From contig JBCLBO010000008.1 of NCBI GenBank assembly GCA_038916785.1, positions 1 through 64,000 of the forward strand: a stretch of 64,000 bases of DNA, written 5' to 3'. The translations under genes and the position numbers were made by a program. Positions within the stretch are counted from its first letter, which is position 1; each line of letters starts with the position of its first letter. The notes beneath the pieces were generated by a model, which did no database searches, was not told the origin of the DNA, and worked only from the letters and a program-made list of their open reading frames with translations. Positions 40,666 through 50,939 of the stretch are shown here, piece by piece. The DNA comes from VFKU01 sp038916785. GTDB lineage: Bacteria; Hydrogenedentota; Hydrogenedentia; Hydrogenedentales; GCA-2746185.

Positions 40666-41664
40666 CTACTGCGCCATCTTACGGAACAGATCGACGCAGC
40701 GGTTCGAATAGCCCCACTCGTTGTCGTACCACGAGACGACCTTGATGAAATTGCCGTCCATCACGATCGTCAGGCCGGCGTCGAAGACGCTCGAATGCGG
40801 ATTGCCGACGACGTCTCTCGAGACGATCGGGTCGGTGCAGTACTGCAGGATGCCCTTCAGCTTGCCCTCGGCGGCGGCCTTCACCGCGGCGTTCACCTCT
40901 TCGACGGTGACGGACTTGCCGAGCTCGGCGGTGAGGTCGACGACCGAGCCGATGGCGACCGGCACGCGCATCGAGAATCCGTCCAGCTTGCCCTTGAGCT
41001 CGGGTAGCACCTGGCCGACGGCGCGCGCGGCGCCGGTGGTGGTGGGGATGATGGACTCCGCGGCGGCGCGCGACCGGCGCAGGTCCTTGTGCGGCATGTC
41101 GAGCACGCGCTGGTCGTTCGTGTAGGCGTGGATCGTGTTCATGAGGCCGCGCTTGATACCGAAGGCTTCGTGGAGCACCTTGGCGAGCGGCGCGAGGCAG
41201 TTCGTCGTGCAGCTCGCGTTCGACACGACCACGTCCGAGGGCTTCAGCATGTGGTCGTTCACGCCCATGACGATGATCGCGTCCACCTCGTCCTTCGGCG
41301 GGACGCTGAGCAGCACCTTTTTCGCGCCGCCGGCGATGTGTTTGAGGCACTGGTCCTTGGCCGTGAATACGCCCGTCGACTCGAGGACCATCTGCGCGCC
41401 GGCCGCGCCCCACTTGATCGCCGCGGGGTCTTTCTCGGCGCTAATAGCGATCGTCTTGCCGTCCACCACGATCGCGTTGTCCTTGGCCGTGACGGTGCCC
41501 TTGTAGGGGCCGTAGGTGCTGTCGTACTTGAGCAAGTGCGCCAGCGTCGCCGCGTCGGTCAGGTCGTTGATCAGCACGACCTCGAAGTCCTCGCTCGCCG
41601 CCAGGATTTTGAACACATTGCGGCCGATGCGGCCGAAGCCGTTGATGCCAATCTTGATTGCCAT
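40666..41664 (-). CDS. gap: Glyceraldehyde-3-phosphate dehydrogenase, type I
   Basis: Protein of 332 residues. NAD-binding GINGFGRIGRNVFK at the start; catalytic Cys in SNASCTTNCLAPL and His in NTIHAYTNDQR. GAGA-R pattern preserved as TTTGAARAVGQVLPE. ATP-generating glycolytic step with pgk, which follows after 10 bases. Upstream GAGAGGACC is the ribosome site. First gene of the minus-strand run to dut. Confidence 0.96.
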   Translation of the reverse strand: MAIKIGINGFGRIGRNVFKILAASEDFEVVLINDLTDAATLAHLLKYDSTYGPYKGTVTAKDNAIVVDGKTIAISAEKDPAAIKWGAAGAQMVLESTGVFTAKDQCLKHIAGGAKKVLLSVPPKDEVDAIIVMGVNDHMLKPSDVVVSNASCTTNCLAPLAKVLHEAFGIKRGLMNTIHAYTNDQRVLDMPHKDLRRSRAAAESIIPTTTGAARAVGQVLPELKGKLDGFSMRVPVAIGSVVDLTAELGKSVTVEEVNAAVKAAAEGKLKGILQYCTDPIVSRDVVGNPHSSVFDAGLTIVMDGNFIKVVSWYDNEWGYSNRCVDLFRKMAQ

Positions 41665-41815
41665 GATGAGGGTCCTCTCAGTCGGTTGGTGACACAGGAA
41701 TCGCCCGGCGAGTCCCCGCGGCGGGGCCTCGACCGGCGCGGATGGGCCGCTGTGAAACGGGGGAACCGCGCAAATGATAATGGAGCAATGCGCACCCGGT
41801 CAAAGCCCCGGTGGC

Positions 41816-42180
41816 TTAGGCGTCCGGGAGCAGGCGTTTCGCGGCGGGCGGCATTCCGTCTGCAACGCGGGCTGCCTCGATGACACGTCGCAATACCTCT
41901 TCGGGAGGGGACGAGATGATGGCGAACAGACCCGCGCGGACCGCCGCTTCGAGCTTGCCTCGCGCGTCCCCGAATTTGCACGTCGAGTACGCGACGGTGC
42001 TGGGGCGATCCAGTTCGCGCCATTCCGCCGGGCCAGAATACAATCGCGATCCGGCCAGGTTCCGTCGTCTGTCGTGACGCGCACCAGCACGACCTGTCCG
42101 CACGATTCGGGGTCTGAAATGATCAGGCAACGGTGGTACGGCGGCTCCGTGCTCTTGAGCGCCGTCCCCAGCCGGATCAT
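41816..42180 (-). pseudogene. Probable PemK/MazF-type toxin partner of the Panacea gene, broken by a one-base deletion
   Basis: ATG 42180 overlaps the Panacea stop as ATGA. The first frame reads MIRLGTALKSTEPPYHRCLI and so on to DCILARR, then turns to nonsense. The next frame from about 42033 reads PAEWRELDRPSTVAYS and a helical C-terminus ending AAKRLLPDA at 41816. The two halves join if one C is added to the CCC run (GGG on plus strand, 42030-42032), giving ILAPAEWRELDRPS. The joined ~122-residue protein resembles small toxins found with Panacea antitoxins, but family is only inferred. Could be a real null allele or a sequencing error. Confidence 0.6.
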
Positions 42181-42737
42181 TTAGGGGCGAATATATCGTC
42201 GAGCACGCCCAATTCGGCGACTTCCTGCGTAAGCCTTTGGATTTGCCCGGCGGATTTTCCGAGCGCCATGCCGATCCGCTCGACCGCGATCGGGGCACAT
42301 CCCCGCGTGATCGGTTCCCATTCGCCACAGTGCCGGTGGCACCAGTCGCGAAGTTGCCACTGATCCTTCCCGCCATGTTCGGCCCACACTTCGTTCAGCA
42401 GCGCCACCTCGGCGTTCGACAGATGCTCGCGTTCGGGCAACTTCTCCAGATGGATGTCGTGGTCGCGCCGATCGCTGACGCACTGTTCCCAGCGCGTGTC
42501 CTCTTCGCCGCTGAGTCTGCCGGAATCGACCAGGTCGAGAACCTCGCTGGTGACAGGTCCATTCCGCATCGAGAGGTAGTCACCCCCGGTCACGGGAATG
42601 CCCCGCCGATCGAGCGAAAGCCGATCCAGCAGGTACATGAGCTTCACGAGCTTCATGATGTTGATGAGGCCGCCCGACTTGTCCAAGAAGAGGCAGGCGG
42701 CTTCCGTTGCTTTCTGTATGTTAAACCTGAAGTTCAT
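42177..42737 (-). CDS. Panacea (SocA-like, DUF4065) antitoxin-type protein
   Basis: Protein of 186 residues. It begins NIQKATEAACLFLDKSGGLINIMKLVKLMYLLDRLSL..., the DUF4065/Panacea pattern with helix-rich LNxKLxKLLYxxD, followed by GDYLSMRNGPVTSEVLDLVDSG. The Panacea domain is a versatile antitoxin that neutralises many unrelated toxins; it is also found in the SocA proteolysis adaptor. The adjacent downstream gene overlaps it by 4 bases, the classic arrangement, but is frameshifted. Transcribed with the opposite order of many antitoxin-toxin pairs not being an issue here: antitoxin first. Confidence 0.82.
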   Translation of the reverse strand: MNFRFNIQKATEAACLFLDKSGGLINIMKLVKLMYLLDRLSLDRRGIPVTGGDYLSMRNGPVTSEVLDLVDSGRLSGEEDTRWEQCVSDRRDHDIHLEKLPEREHLSNAEVALLNEVWAEHGGKDQWQLRDWCHRHCGEWEPITRGCAPIAVERIGMALGKSAGQIQRLTQEVAELGVLDDIFAPK

Positions 42738-42858
42738 GTTTCAATTCCACACCCGTCTTCGGCGGCCCGCCAAGTGGCCTCGATTTTCTCCGGGCTCGGC
42801 GGTATGGCTGCCATTCGCCGGGCGACCTCCCTGGAACGCGTGGGCGTCACTCGGTTTG

Positions 42859-43674
42859 TCATTCCCCGATCCACCCCAGCCACGCCGCGAGGAGGACGAG
42901 CGCGCCGAGGGCGATGCGGTAATAGCCGAAGGCCTCGAAGCTGCGGTGGCGCAGGAATCCCATGAAGGCGGCGATGACGGCGTAGGCGACCGCGAAAGAC
43001 ACGGCCGAGCCGACGGCGAGCAGCGCCCATTGCTCGCCGGTGAATGCGAAACCTTGCTTGAACATCTTGTATCCCGTCGCGGCGAACATGGTGGGGATGG
43101 CGAGGAAGAAAGAGAATTCGGCGGCGGCGCGGCGTCCCGCGCCGAGCGTCATCGCGCCGATGATGCTGGCGGCGGAGCGCGAGGTGCCGGGGATCATCGC
43201 GAGGCACTGGATGAAACCGATGAACACCGCCGTGCGCAGAGGGATGTCCGTCGCGTTTTCGTACACAACTCTGCGCGGCAGGCGCTCGAGCGCGATGAGG
43301 ACCGCGCCGCCGGCGATGAGCGCGATCGCAACCGGCACCGGCGCGAAGAGGTGGGCTTCGAGGAAATCGTCAAACAATGCGCCCAGGACCAGCGCCGGGA
43401 CGACGGCGGCGATGATCTTGGTCCAGAGACTGAACACGCCGCGCCGCTGATCGCCCGCATGGGAGAAGGGCCACAGGTCCTTCCAGAAATACGCCACGAC
43501 CGCGAGGATGGCGGGGAGCTGGATGATGACCATGAAGGCGTTATTGAAGGCCGCGTCGTCCGTCAGGCGGACGAAGGCGTCCACGATGATGAGGTGCCCC
43601 GTGCTGCTGACGGGGAGAAATTCGGTCGCGCCCTCGACGATCGCAAGCAGCACGGCCTTCAGATACGCGTCCAC
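42859..43674 (-). CDS. uppP: Undecaprenyl-diphosphatase UppP (BacA)
   Basis: Protein of 271 residues with about eight membrane segments. Both motifs are present: EGATEFLPVSSTGHLI near residue 14, and PGTSRSA with the catalytic Arg near residue 158. It dephosphorylates undecaprenyl-PP at the inner membrane so the lipid carrier can be reused in peptidoglycan and glycan synthesis. Alone; ~120 bases upstream of the Panacea gene on the same strand, but probably a separate unit. Confidence 0.95.
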   Translation of the reverse strand: MDAYLKAVLLAIVEGATEFLPVSSTGHLIIVDAFVRLTDDAAFNNAFMVIIQLPAILAVVAYFWKDLWPFSHAGDQRRGVFSLWTKIIAAVVPALVLGALFDDFLEAHLFAPVPVAIALIAGGAVLIALERLPRRVVYENATDIPLRTAVFIGFIQCLAMIPGTSRSAASIIGAMTLGAGRRAAAEFSFFLAIPTMFAATGYKMFKQGFAFTGEQWALLAVGSAVSFAVAYAVIAAFMGFLRHRSFEAFGYYRIALGALVLLAAWLGWIGE

Positions 43675-43999
43675 TACTGTCCCCCGGGAGTCCCGCCCGG
43701 GCGGATCGTACCACGCATTGGACTCCTTCCATGACCACGTATCGCCGGGCGAGAGAGATTGCTTCGTCGGCCGCGATGGATTTTCGGCCGGTTAAGGAGC
43801 GTCGGTAGTCGAGGCGTCCTCGCAATGGCGGGTTGGGGGGATTTTCGAAGGGACTCGGGCTGGGTGGGCGGGTTCCCGCGTTTTTTGCCGCTGATCGCGC
43901 GCGCTGATAAAATGGGGCTCCCGTCCGGGTGTGTCGCCTCCCGCGTGCGCGTTGCCGGTTGGAGAAGTGTGCGGACGGGCCGACGGGCGAGGTGCGGCC
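43675..43999. other. Divergent intergenic region between uppP and recO
   Basis: Contains a CCCGGGAGTCCCGCCCGGG hairpin near 43683 and otherwise nothing I can assign. An in-frame upstream extension of recO runs through part of it. Promoters for both genes must lie here but I see no strong match. Confidence 0.4.
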
Positions 44000-44743
44000 G
44001 TGGCGGTCGAGCATACGGAAGCAGTGGTGGTCCGTGGCGTGGACTACAGCCAGACGAGCCGCATCGTGACTTTTGTGACGCCGCGGCGCGGGCGCGTGGC
44101 GTGCCTCGTGAAAGGCGCGCGACGCCCGGGGTCGGCGGCGGCGGCGGCGCTGGACACCTTCAACCGGGTCGAGATTGGCCTCGTGTGGAAGGACTCGCGA
44201 TCGGTGCAGACGCTGACCGACTGCTACGCGATCGACGCGTATCCCGCGCTCAAGGCGGACCTGGACAAGGGCGCCTGTGGCGCGGTGGCGCTGGAGATCG
44301 CGTCGCGCACGGCGCACGAAAACGAGCCGAGCGAGGAGTTGTTCGCGGCGCTGGTGCAGGGGCTCGAGGGCCTCGCGGCGTGGAGCGGCCCGGCGGAGAT
44401 TTTCACGTGCCGCGTGTTGCTGCGGCTCTTGGCCGCGGCGGGATTCGCTCCGACGCTTGATCGCTGCTGCGTTACGGGCGCGGCGATCGAGGGCGCGTGC
44501 GGATTTTCGCTGGACGGCGGCGTGACGCGCGTGACGGCGAAGCGCGATTGCGATCTGACGGCGCCGGAGCGGGCGCTGTTGCAGCAGCTCGCCGGAGACA
44601 GCGCGTGTCCGGAGTCGGGCGCGGGCGTGAAACTGCTCCAGTTGCTATGCGCGTATACGGAACGGCAGATGGATTTCACGCTGCGCAGTGCGCGCGTGCT
44701 CGATCAATTGAGAGAGAAGGCCGGGGCGGTCCCGGTGAATTGA
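44000..44743 (+). CDS. recO: DNA repair protein RecO
   Basis: Protein of 247 residues from GTG 44000, preceded by GAGGTG; the frame is open 23 codons further. It has the RecO N-terminal OB fold (TEAVVVRGVDYSQTSRIVTFVTPRRGR) and GARRP loop, and the helical C-terminal part with LLRLLAAAGFAPTLDRC. The zinc site typical of many RecO proteins is incomplete, which is common in the family. It loads RecA onto gapped DNA. It is followed 31 bases later by lepA. Confidence 0.88.
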   Translation: MAVEHTEAVVVRGVDYSQTSRIVTFVTPRRGRVACLVKGARRPGSAAAAALDTFNRVEIGLVWKDSRSVQTLTDCYAIDAYPALKADLDKGACGAVALEIASRTAHENEPSEELFAALVQGLEGLAAWSGPAEIFTCRVLLRLLAAAGFAPTLDRCCVTGAAIEGACGFSLDGGVTRVTAKRDCDLTAPERALLQQLAGDSACPESGAGVKLLQLLCAYTERQMDFTLRSARVLDQLREKAGAVPVN

Positions 44744-44774
44744 ACGGCGGCTTGGCCGGGTTAGCGGGTCTGTA

Positions 44775-46589
<1,815 letters not shown>

Positions 46590-46590
46590 C

Positions 46591-48075
46591 GTGGAAGCGC
46601 CCGTAGAGCCGGCCGATCGCGATCGCCGCCGCGCCCCGCGGGACCGCCGGCGGCGCCTGCGCGACCGTCGGCACTTCTGGACGCGCCTGGTTCCTTCTGG
46701 CGGCCTGGGGCGCGCGATGCGCTGGTTCACCGGCCCGTGGTCCAGCGCAAACGGCGTGACCTGGCTGCGCTTGCTGATTCTTTTTCTGATCGTGCGCTGG
46801 GGCGTGATGACCGTGTACAGCATCCCGACGCCGTCTATGGAACCGGCGCTGCACGGCGACGAGTCACTTCTAAAACGCGACCGCGTCGCGGTGAACAAAC
46901 TGGCCTTCGGCCCGCGATATCCATTCACCTCGCGCCGCATCTTTCCGACCGGCTCGCCCAAGCGCTGGGACATCGTGGTTTTCAACTCCACCGAGCCGTG
47001 GGACCGCGGCGAGTTGCTGATCAAGCGCGTCGTCGGATTGCCCAACGAGACCGTGCGGATTCACCTGGGCAGCATCCTCATCAACGGCAAGCGAGTCGAG
47101 CCGGCGGCGATCATCGCCGCCGGTCTGAACTACACCGAAGGCCTCGAAGCGACCGACGACGCCGTGAACCGGCTCGCGCTGAATTGGGCGAAGTCCGGGC
47201 TGATCCCGGTCGATATTCTGAACGACACGTCGCCGGCGCGCACGCAACTGCAGAAGGACCTCGAGAAGCTCGGCGCGGAGATCAAAGGCGTCGCGGTGAC
47301 CGCGCTGGGGCCTCGGCAGGCGGAGAAATACGCGACGATGATCGCGCCCGAGGGTCTAGGGCTGGTCAAGAAATGGTGGGAGGGCCAAATCCAGCGCCAG
47401 GGCGTCGCGCGGTATGGCGTGTCCGATTCGATTCAGACCACGTTGGTGCCGCAGGGCAATTATTTCGTGCTGGGCGACAACGGCCCGGAGAGCGTGGACA
47501 GCCGAATTTACGGTTGGGTGCCGCGGGAAAACCTGGTGGGCCGCGCGTTCGCGATCGTCACGCCTGTGGGCCGCGCCCGCGATCTCTCCGGGTTCCTCGA
47601 TTCGCCCCGCGGCCGCCTGGTGTTCTACGCCACGCTTGCGCTCGTCGCGCTGTGGGAAACGCTGCCGGGGTTTGTCGCCTTCTCGTGGAAGGTCCGCGGT
47701 GCGATACCGTCGCTCGGCTTGGCGCGGGGCGATCATGTGTTCGTGGATCGGCTGCTCTACGGGCCGCGCATTCCGTTCACGCACCGCCGGCTGCTGTGGT
47801 GGCGCGCGCCGAGGCCGGGCGAGAGCGTCTGTTTTCTCATGTCGCGATCGAGGGGATCCTTCGATCTTTATTTTGGCGAGGTACTCGCCGTTGAGCGCGG
47901 GGGGAAATGGCGCGTGACGGTGCGCGGGCCCGGCGGCGACGCGGGGCGGACGATTGCGCTGGAGCCGCGCGACATCGTCGGCCGCGCGCGGGCGGTCTGG
48001 CGGCCGCTGCGGCGGGCGGGGCGCGTGCGCCCGGCCGCGCGGGTCGAAAGTCCCCACGGCGATCGCCTAGACTAG
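46591..48075 (+). CDS. Two-domain signal peptidase I-like protein, first domain active-type, second degenerate
   Basis: Protein of 494 residues from GTG 46591. An Arg-rich start is followed by one membrane segment (WLRLLILFLIVRWGVMTVY) and the SPase motif IPTPSMEPAL (Ser) and ELLIKRVVGLP (Lys), with a ~110-residue insertion before NYFVLGDNGPESVDSR. A second segment (LVFYATLALVALWETLPGFVAF) begins a repeat of the fold: SLGLARGDHVFVDRLLYGPR, then ESVCFLMSRS. There the Ser-Met box reads PSLG and no catalytic Lys pair is obvious, so the second copy is probably inactive. Immediately followed by a similar gene. Confidence 0.82.
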   Translation: MEAPVEPADRDRRRAPRDRRRRLRDRRHFWTRLVPSGGLGRAMRWFTGPWSSANGVTWLRLLILFLIVRWGVMTVYSIPTPSMEPALHGDESLLKRDRVAVNKLAFGPRYPFTSRRIFPTGSPKRWDIVVFNSTEPWDRGELLIKRVVGLPNETVRIHLGSILINGKRVEPAAIIAAGLNYTEGLEATDDAVNRLALNWAKSGLIPVDILNDTSPARTQLQKDLEKLGAEIKGVAVTALGPRQAEKYATMIAPEGLGLVKKWWEGQIQRQGVARYGVSDSIQTTLVPQGNYFVLGDNGPESVDSRIYGWVPRENLVGRAFAIVTPVGRARDLSGFLDSPRGRLVFYATLALVALWETLPGFVAFSWKVRGAIPSLGLARGDHVFVDRLLYGPRIPFTHRRLLWWRAPRPGESVCFLMSRSRGSFDLYFGEVLAVERGGKWRVTVRGPGGDAGRTIALEPRDIVGRARAVWRPLRRAGRVRPAARVESPHGDRLD

Positions 48076-48082
48076 CGCGCTT

Positions 48083-49354
48083 ATGGCGATCCGGACCGAA
48101 GAGCGAAGCACCGCGGAAGTCCCGTCGCGCACGTGGCTGCGCACGGGGTGGGAATGGACGAAGAGCATCGCGATTGCGATCGGCATCGCGATGATGATTC
48201 GCTGGCCCGTGGCGGAGCCGTTCAAGATTCCGTCCGGATCGATGATCCCCACGCTCCAGATCAACGACCGCATCTTCGTGAACAAACACGCTTACGGCGT
48301 CCGCTGGCCGTTTAACGGGTTCCGGATTCCCTTCACGCGCACGACGATCTGGTATACGGACCAGTGGTTGTGGAAAGGCCCGCTGCCCAAGCGTTGGGAC
48401 GTCGTCGTATTCAAGTCCGTCGAGCACGCGGTCGAGCACGACACATTGGTCAAGCGCGTCGTCGGGTTGCCGGGCGAGCGCATCCACATCGCCAAGAAAA
48501 AGATTTACGTCAACGGCGAGCCGCTCGAACTGCCGCCCGAAATGTCGACGGTGGAGTATTCGGAGCCGCACGGCGATTCCAACGGATTCGCGCTGTTGAC
48601 CGACGACACGCACGCCCTGGTGCCGGAGGGCTGCGTACTTCTTCTGGGGGACAACAGCCTTCAGAGCCGCGATGGGCGCTGGTTCGGGTTCATGCCGCAC
48701 AAGAATTTGTTGGGGCGCGTGTCGGCGATCTGGTGGCCCTACGCCCGCTGGCACGACTTCACGGGCTTCGCGGTGTCGTGGTGGTGGCGCGGTGGCTGGA
48801 CGTGCTTTGCGATTTATCTCCTCATCCGCCTGTTCTTCGGGCGCGCGGTCAAAGTCTACTCCGCGGGCCTGCAGGGCGCCGTCGGTCCCGGCGAGCATCT
48901 CTTCATCCGATTTACGCTCGGCGTGCCGGTCCCTTTCACCTCCCTTCGGCTGGGACGCGGACGCGAACCGCAGCGGGGCGACGTCGTGCTCTATCGCCCT
49001 CCGAAGGATTCGAATGCGCCGGAGTTGCTGCTCGGAATTGTTGCTGGATTGCCGGAGGAAAAAGTGTATCTGCAAGACGGCCGAGTCCAGATCGACGGCA
49101 AACCGGTCGAGGGCGCGGGGATGCTCAGCGAGCCGCGCTTCAAGCCGAACGGCCATGGCGGAAAATTTGGCCTGAGCAAGAACAAGGAATTCTCCGCGGT
49201 GCCTGCGCAGCACTACTACCTGCTGTCGAACGGTCCGGGAGACGCACCGGACAGCCGCGCGCTCGGTTGGATTGCGCGCGACCGCGTCGTCGGCACGGCC
49301 ACGCGCGTGTGGTGGCCGCTCACCGCCGCACGCCGGCTGGGGCCGAAGGAATAG
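48083..49354 (+). CDS. Two-domain signal peptidase I-like protein, second copy
   Basis: Protein of 423 residues. First domain: membrane segment SIAIAIGIAMMIRWPV, then FKIPSGSMIPTLQINDRIFVNK with Ser, and DTLVKRVVGLPGE with Lys, then VLLLGDNSLQSRDGR, so catalytically competent. Second domain: membrane segment WTCFAIYLLIRLFF, GAVGPGEHLFIRFTLG and YYLLSNGPGDAPDSRALGW, again without Ser-Met and Lys. It shares the two-domain plan of the preceding gene (46591) and lies 7 bases after it. A paralogous pair that duplicated as a two-domain unit is likely. Confidence 0.82.
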   Translation: MAIRTEERSTAEVPSRTWLRTGWEWTKSIAIAIGIAMMIRWPVAEPFKIPSGSMIPTLQINDRIFVNKHAYGVRWPFNGFRIPFTRTTIWYTDQWLWKGPLPKRWDVVVFKSVEHAVEHDTLVKRVVGLPGERIHIAKKKIYVNGEPLELPPEMSTVEYSEPHGDSNGFALLTDDTHALVPEGCVLLLGDNSLQSRDGRWFGFMPHKNLLGRVSAIWWPYARWHDFTGFAVSWWWRGGWTCFAIYLLIRLFFGRAVKVYSAGLQGAVGPGEHLFIRFTLGVPVPFTSLRLGRGREPQRGDVVLYRPPKDSNAPELLLGIVAGLPEEKVYLQDGRVQIDGKPVEGAGMLSEPRFKPNGHGGKFGLSKNKEFSAVPAQHYYLLSNGPGDAPDSRALGWIARDRVVGTATRVWWPLTAARRLGPKE

Positions 49355-49387
49355 GGAATCCGGGGTGGCGTCTGGAGGCGCTTCCGC

Positions 49388-49846
49388 ATGCGCGTGTACA
49401 TCGTCCGGCACGGCCAAGCCGCCGCCGCCGCTTCAGACTCCGCACGGCCGCTCTCGCCCGAGGGCCGCGCGGAGGTCACCAAACTCGGCGACTATCTGGC
49501 GCGCGAGGGCATCCGGGTCTCAGCCGTATGGCACAGTTCAAAAGTGCGGGCGCGCGAGACGGCTCAACTACTCGCGGACACGGGACGGCTTGGCGGCCCG
49601 CTCGAGGCGCGCGCGGGACTCCGGCCGGACGACGATGTGTCCGACGTCGCCGTGGCGCTGGAGGCGAGCGACGCGGACGTATGCATTGTCGGGCACATGC
49701 CGCACATTTCGATCCTAGTCTACACGCTGGCCGCCGGGTCCGGCGGGGCCGCAGTCCGCTTCGACACGGCTACCATGGCCTGCCTCGAACGAATCGCCCC
49801 GCGCGCCTGGCGCGTCCTCTGGCACGTGAGTCCAGCAACGCTGTAG
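49388..49846 (+). CDS. SixA-type phosphohistidine phosphatase
   Basis: Protein of 152 residues. RHGQA near the N-terminus is the histidine phosphatase signature, and VGHMPHISILV carries the second catalytic His. Length and lack of extra domains fit SixA, which removes phosphate from histidine-phosphotransfer proteins. It follows the second two-domain peptidase by 33 bases. Its stop lies within a GTAG hairpin. Substrate unknown. Confidence 0.85.
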   Translation: MRVYIVRHGQAAAAASDSARPLSPEGRAEVTKLGDYLAREGIRVSAVWHSSKVRARETAQLLADTGRLGGPLEARAGLRPDDDVSDVAVALEASDADVCIVGHMPHISILVYTLAAGSGGAAVRFDTATMACLERIAPRAWRVLWHVSPATL

Positions 49847-49864
49847 GGCGGGTTTCAACCCGCC
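49843..49864 (+). repeat. GTAG-type REP hairpin at the SixA stop codon
   Basis: GTAGGGCGGGTTTCAACCCGCC: GTAG (containing the stop TAG) plus a GGCGGGTT/AACCCGCC hairpin. Confidence 0.75.
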
Positions 49865-49890
49865 GAACCGCTCCGATTTTGCCGGAAGTA

Positions 49891-49899
49891 TGGTATAAA
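49891..49899 (+). promoter_or_regulatory. Extended -10 promoter element before the flagellin gene
   Basis: TGGTATAAA at 49891-49899 fits an extended -10 (TGn then TATAAA). No matching -35 and no sigma28 or sigma54 consensus was seen upstream. Confidence 0.4.
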
Positions 49900-49944
49900 T
49901 GACCTGTGCTCCGCCGATTCTGGCAGGGCTTTGGAGCATCAGGA

Positions 49945-50754
49945 ATGGGCCTCAGCGTGAACGGTCCGGGCGTGAGCGGCACCGGCCTGCGGCAAGTTGG
50001 CCGCGCGGCCAAGGGCCTCAATGCGATCAACGAAAAGCTCGCGGCGTTCCAGCGCATCAATCGCGCAGCGGACGACGCGGCGGGCCTCGCCACTTCCGAG
50101 ACCCTCCGTTCCCGGTTCCGCCAGCTCAACGCGGAAATTGGCGCGGTCCAGTCCGGCGTCAACCTCACGCAGACCGCCGAGGGCGGGCTCTCGGCGCAGA
50201 GCGACGCGGTCGGCCGGTTGCGCGAGCTCGCGTTGCAGGGGTCAAACGGCACGCTGAGCGCGGAGCAGCGCCAGGCCCTAGACGCCGAAGCGCAACAGCT
50301 CGTGCAGGAAATCGACACGACCGCGCAGAACACGGAATTCAACGGCGTCCGCCCGCTCGACGGGTCGGCGGCCGCGGTCACGCTGGATGCCAGCGGTTCG
50401 CTCGACGTTCAACTAGAGGAATCCACGTCCAGCTCGCTCGGGCTGAACGGCCTCGACCTATCGACCCAGGCGGGCGCGGCGGCGGCGCTGAACCAGCTCG
50501 ATACTGCGGCGAGCGCGATCAATCAGAACCGCGCCTCGATCGGCGCGCAGCAGAACCGCTTCGACGCGGCGATCGATGAGCGCGAACTGACCTCGCAGAA
50601 TCTGCAGGAAGCCGATTCCCGACTGCGCGATCTCGACGTCGCCCAGGCCTTCATCGAACGCACGCGCAACGAGGCGCTGCTCAAGGGCAGCACGGCCGTG
50701 CTCGCCCAGGCCAACGTCAACCGCCAGCTCGCCGCAAAGCTCCTCGGCGCGTAG
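49945..50754 (+). CDS. Flagellin
   Basis: Protein of 269 residues from ATG 49945, with GGAGC at a suitable distance; a frame extension upstream adds 13 residues. It has the N-terminal D0/D1 helices (INEKLAAFQRINRAADDAAGLATSE) and the C-terminal helix pattern (RLRDLDVAQAFIERTRNEALLKGSTAVLAQAN...AKLLGA). The middle domain is very short, with no D2/D3 insert. It is not next to fliC-type accessory genes (fliD, fliS) here, and 40 kb from the export operon. A 27-base tandem repeat starts over its stop codon. Confidence 0.88.
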   Translation: MGLSVNGPGVSGTGLRQVGRAAKGLNAINEKLAAFQRINRAADDAAGLATSETLRSRFRQLNAEIGAVQSGVNLTQTAEGGLSAQSDAVGRLRELALQGSNGTLSAEQRQALDAEAQQLVQEIDTTAQNTEFNGVRPLDGSAAAVTLDASGSLDVQLEESTSSSLGLNGLDLSTQAGAAAALNQLDTAASAINQNRASIGAQQNRFDAAIDERELTSQNLQEADSRLRDLDVAQAFIERTRNEALLKGSTAVLAQANVNRQLAAKLLGA

Positions 50755-50826
50755 CGGCGGTTCGATCAATTAGGCGCGTAGCGGCGGTTCGATCAATTAG
50801 GCGCGTAGCGGCGATCCGATCAATCG
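50746..50826 (+). repeat. Three tandem copies of a 27-base unit over the flagellin stop
   Basis: Units at 50746-50772, 50773-50799 and 50800-50826, sharing GGCGCGTAGCGGCGRTYCGA. The first two are identical; the third diverges. Unit one contains the flagellin stop codon, and unit three carries the stop of the convergent small ORF. Confidence 0.85.
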
Positions 50827-50939
50827 ATCGGTTTTCGCCCATAGAAAATAGCCACCAACAGCCAGAACAGCAGTAGACCGCCGCCGAATTTTATCCTCGG
50901 ATGAATGCCGCCCCAGAATTCGATGAATGCATCGCGCAT
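50820..50939 (-). CDS. Small membrane protein, 39 residues
   Basis: ATG 50939, stop at 50820. Translates to MRDAFIEFWGGIHPRIKFGG, then a hydrophobic GLLLFWLLVAIFYG, then RKPID. It follows the 37-residue small ORF with the TAG and ATG next to each other, so the two are translated together. Short, one membrane span, basic end on the inside. No homolog recognised; the stop lies in the third unit of the 27-base repeat. Confidence 0.55.
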   Translation of the reverse strand: MRDAFIEFWGGIHPRIKFGGGLLLFWLLVAIFYGRKPID

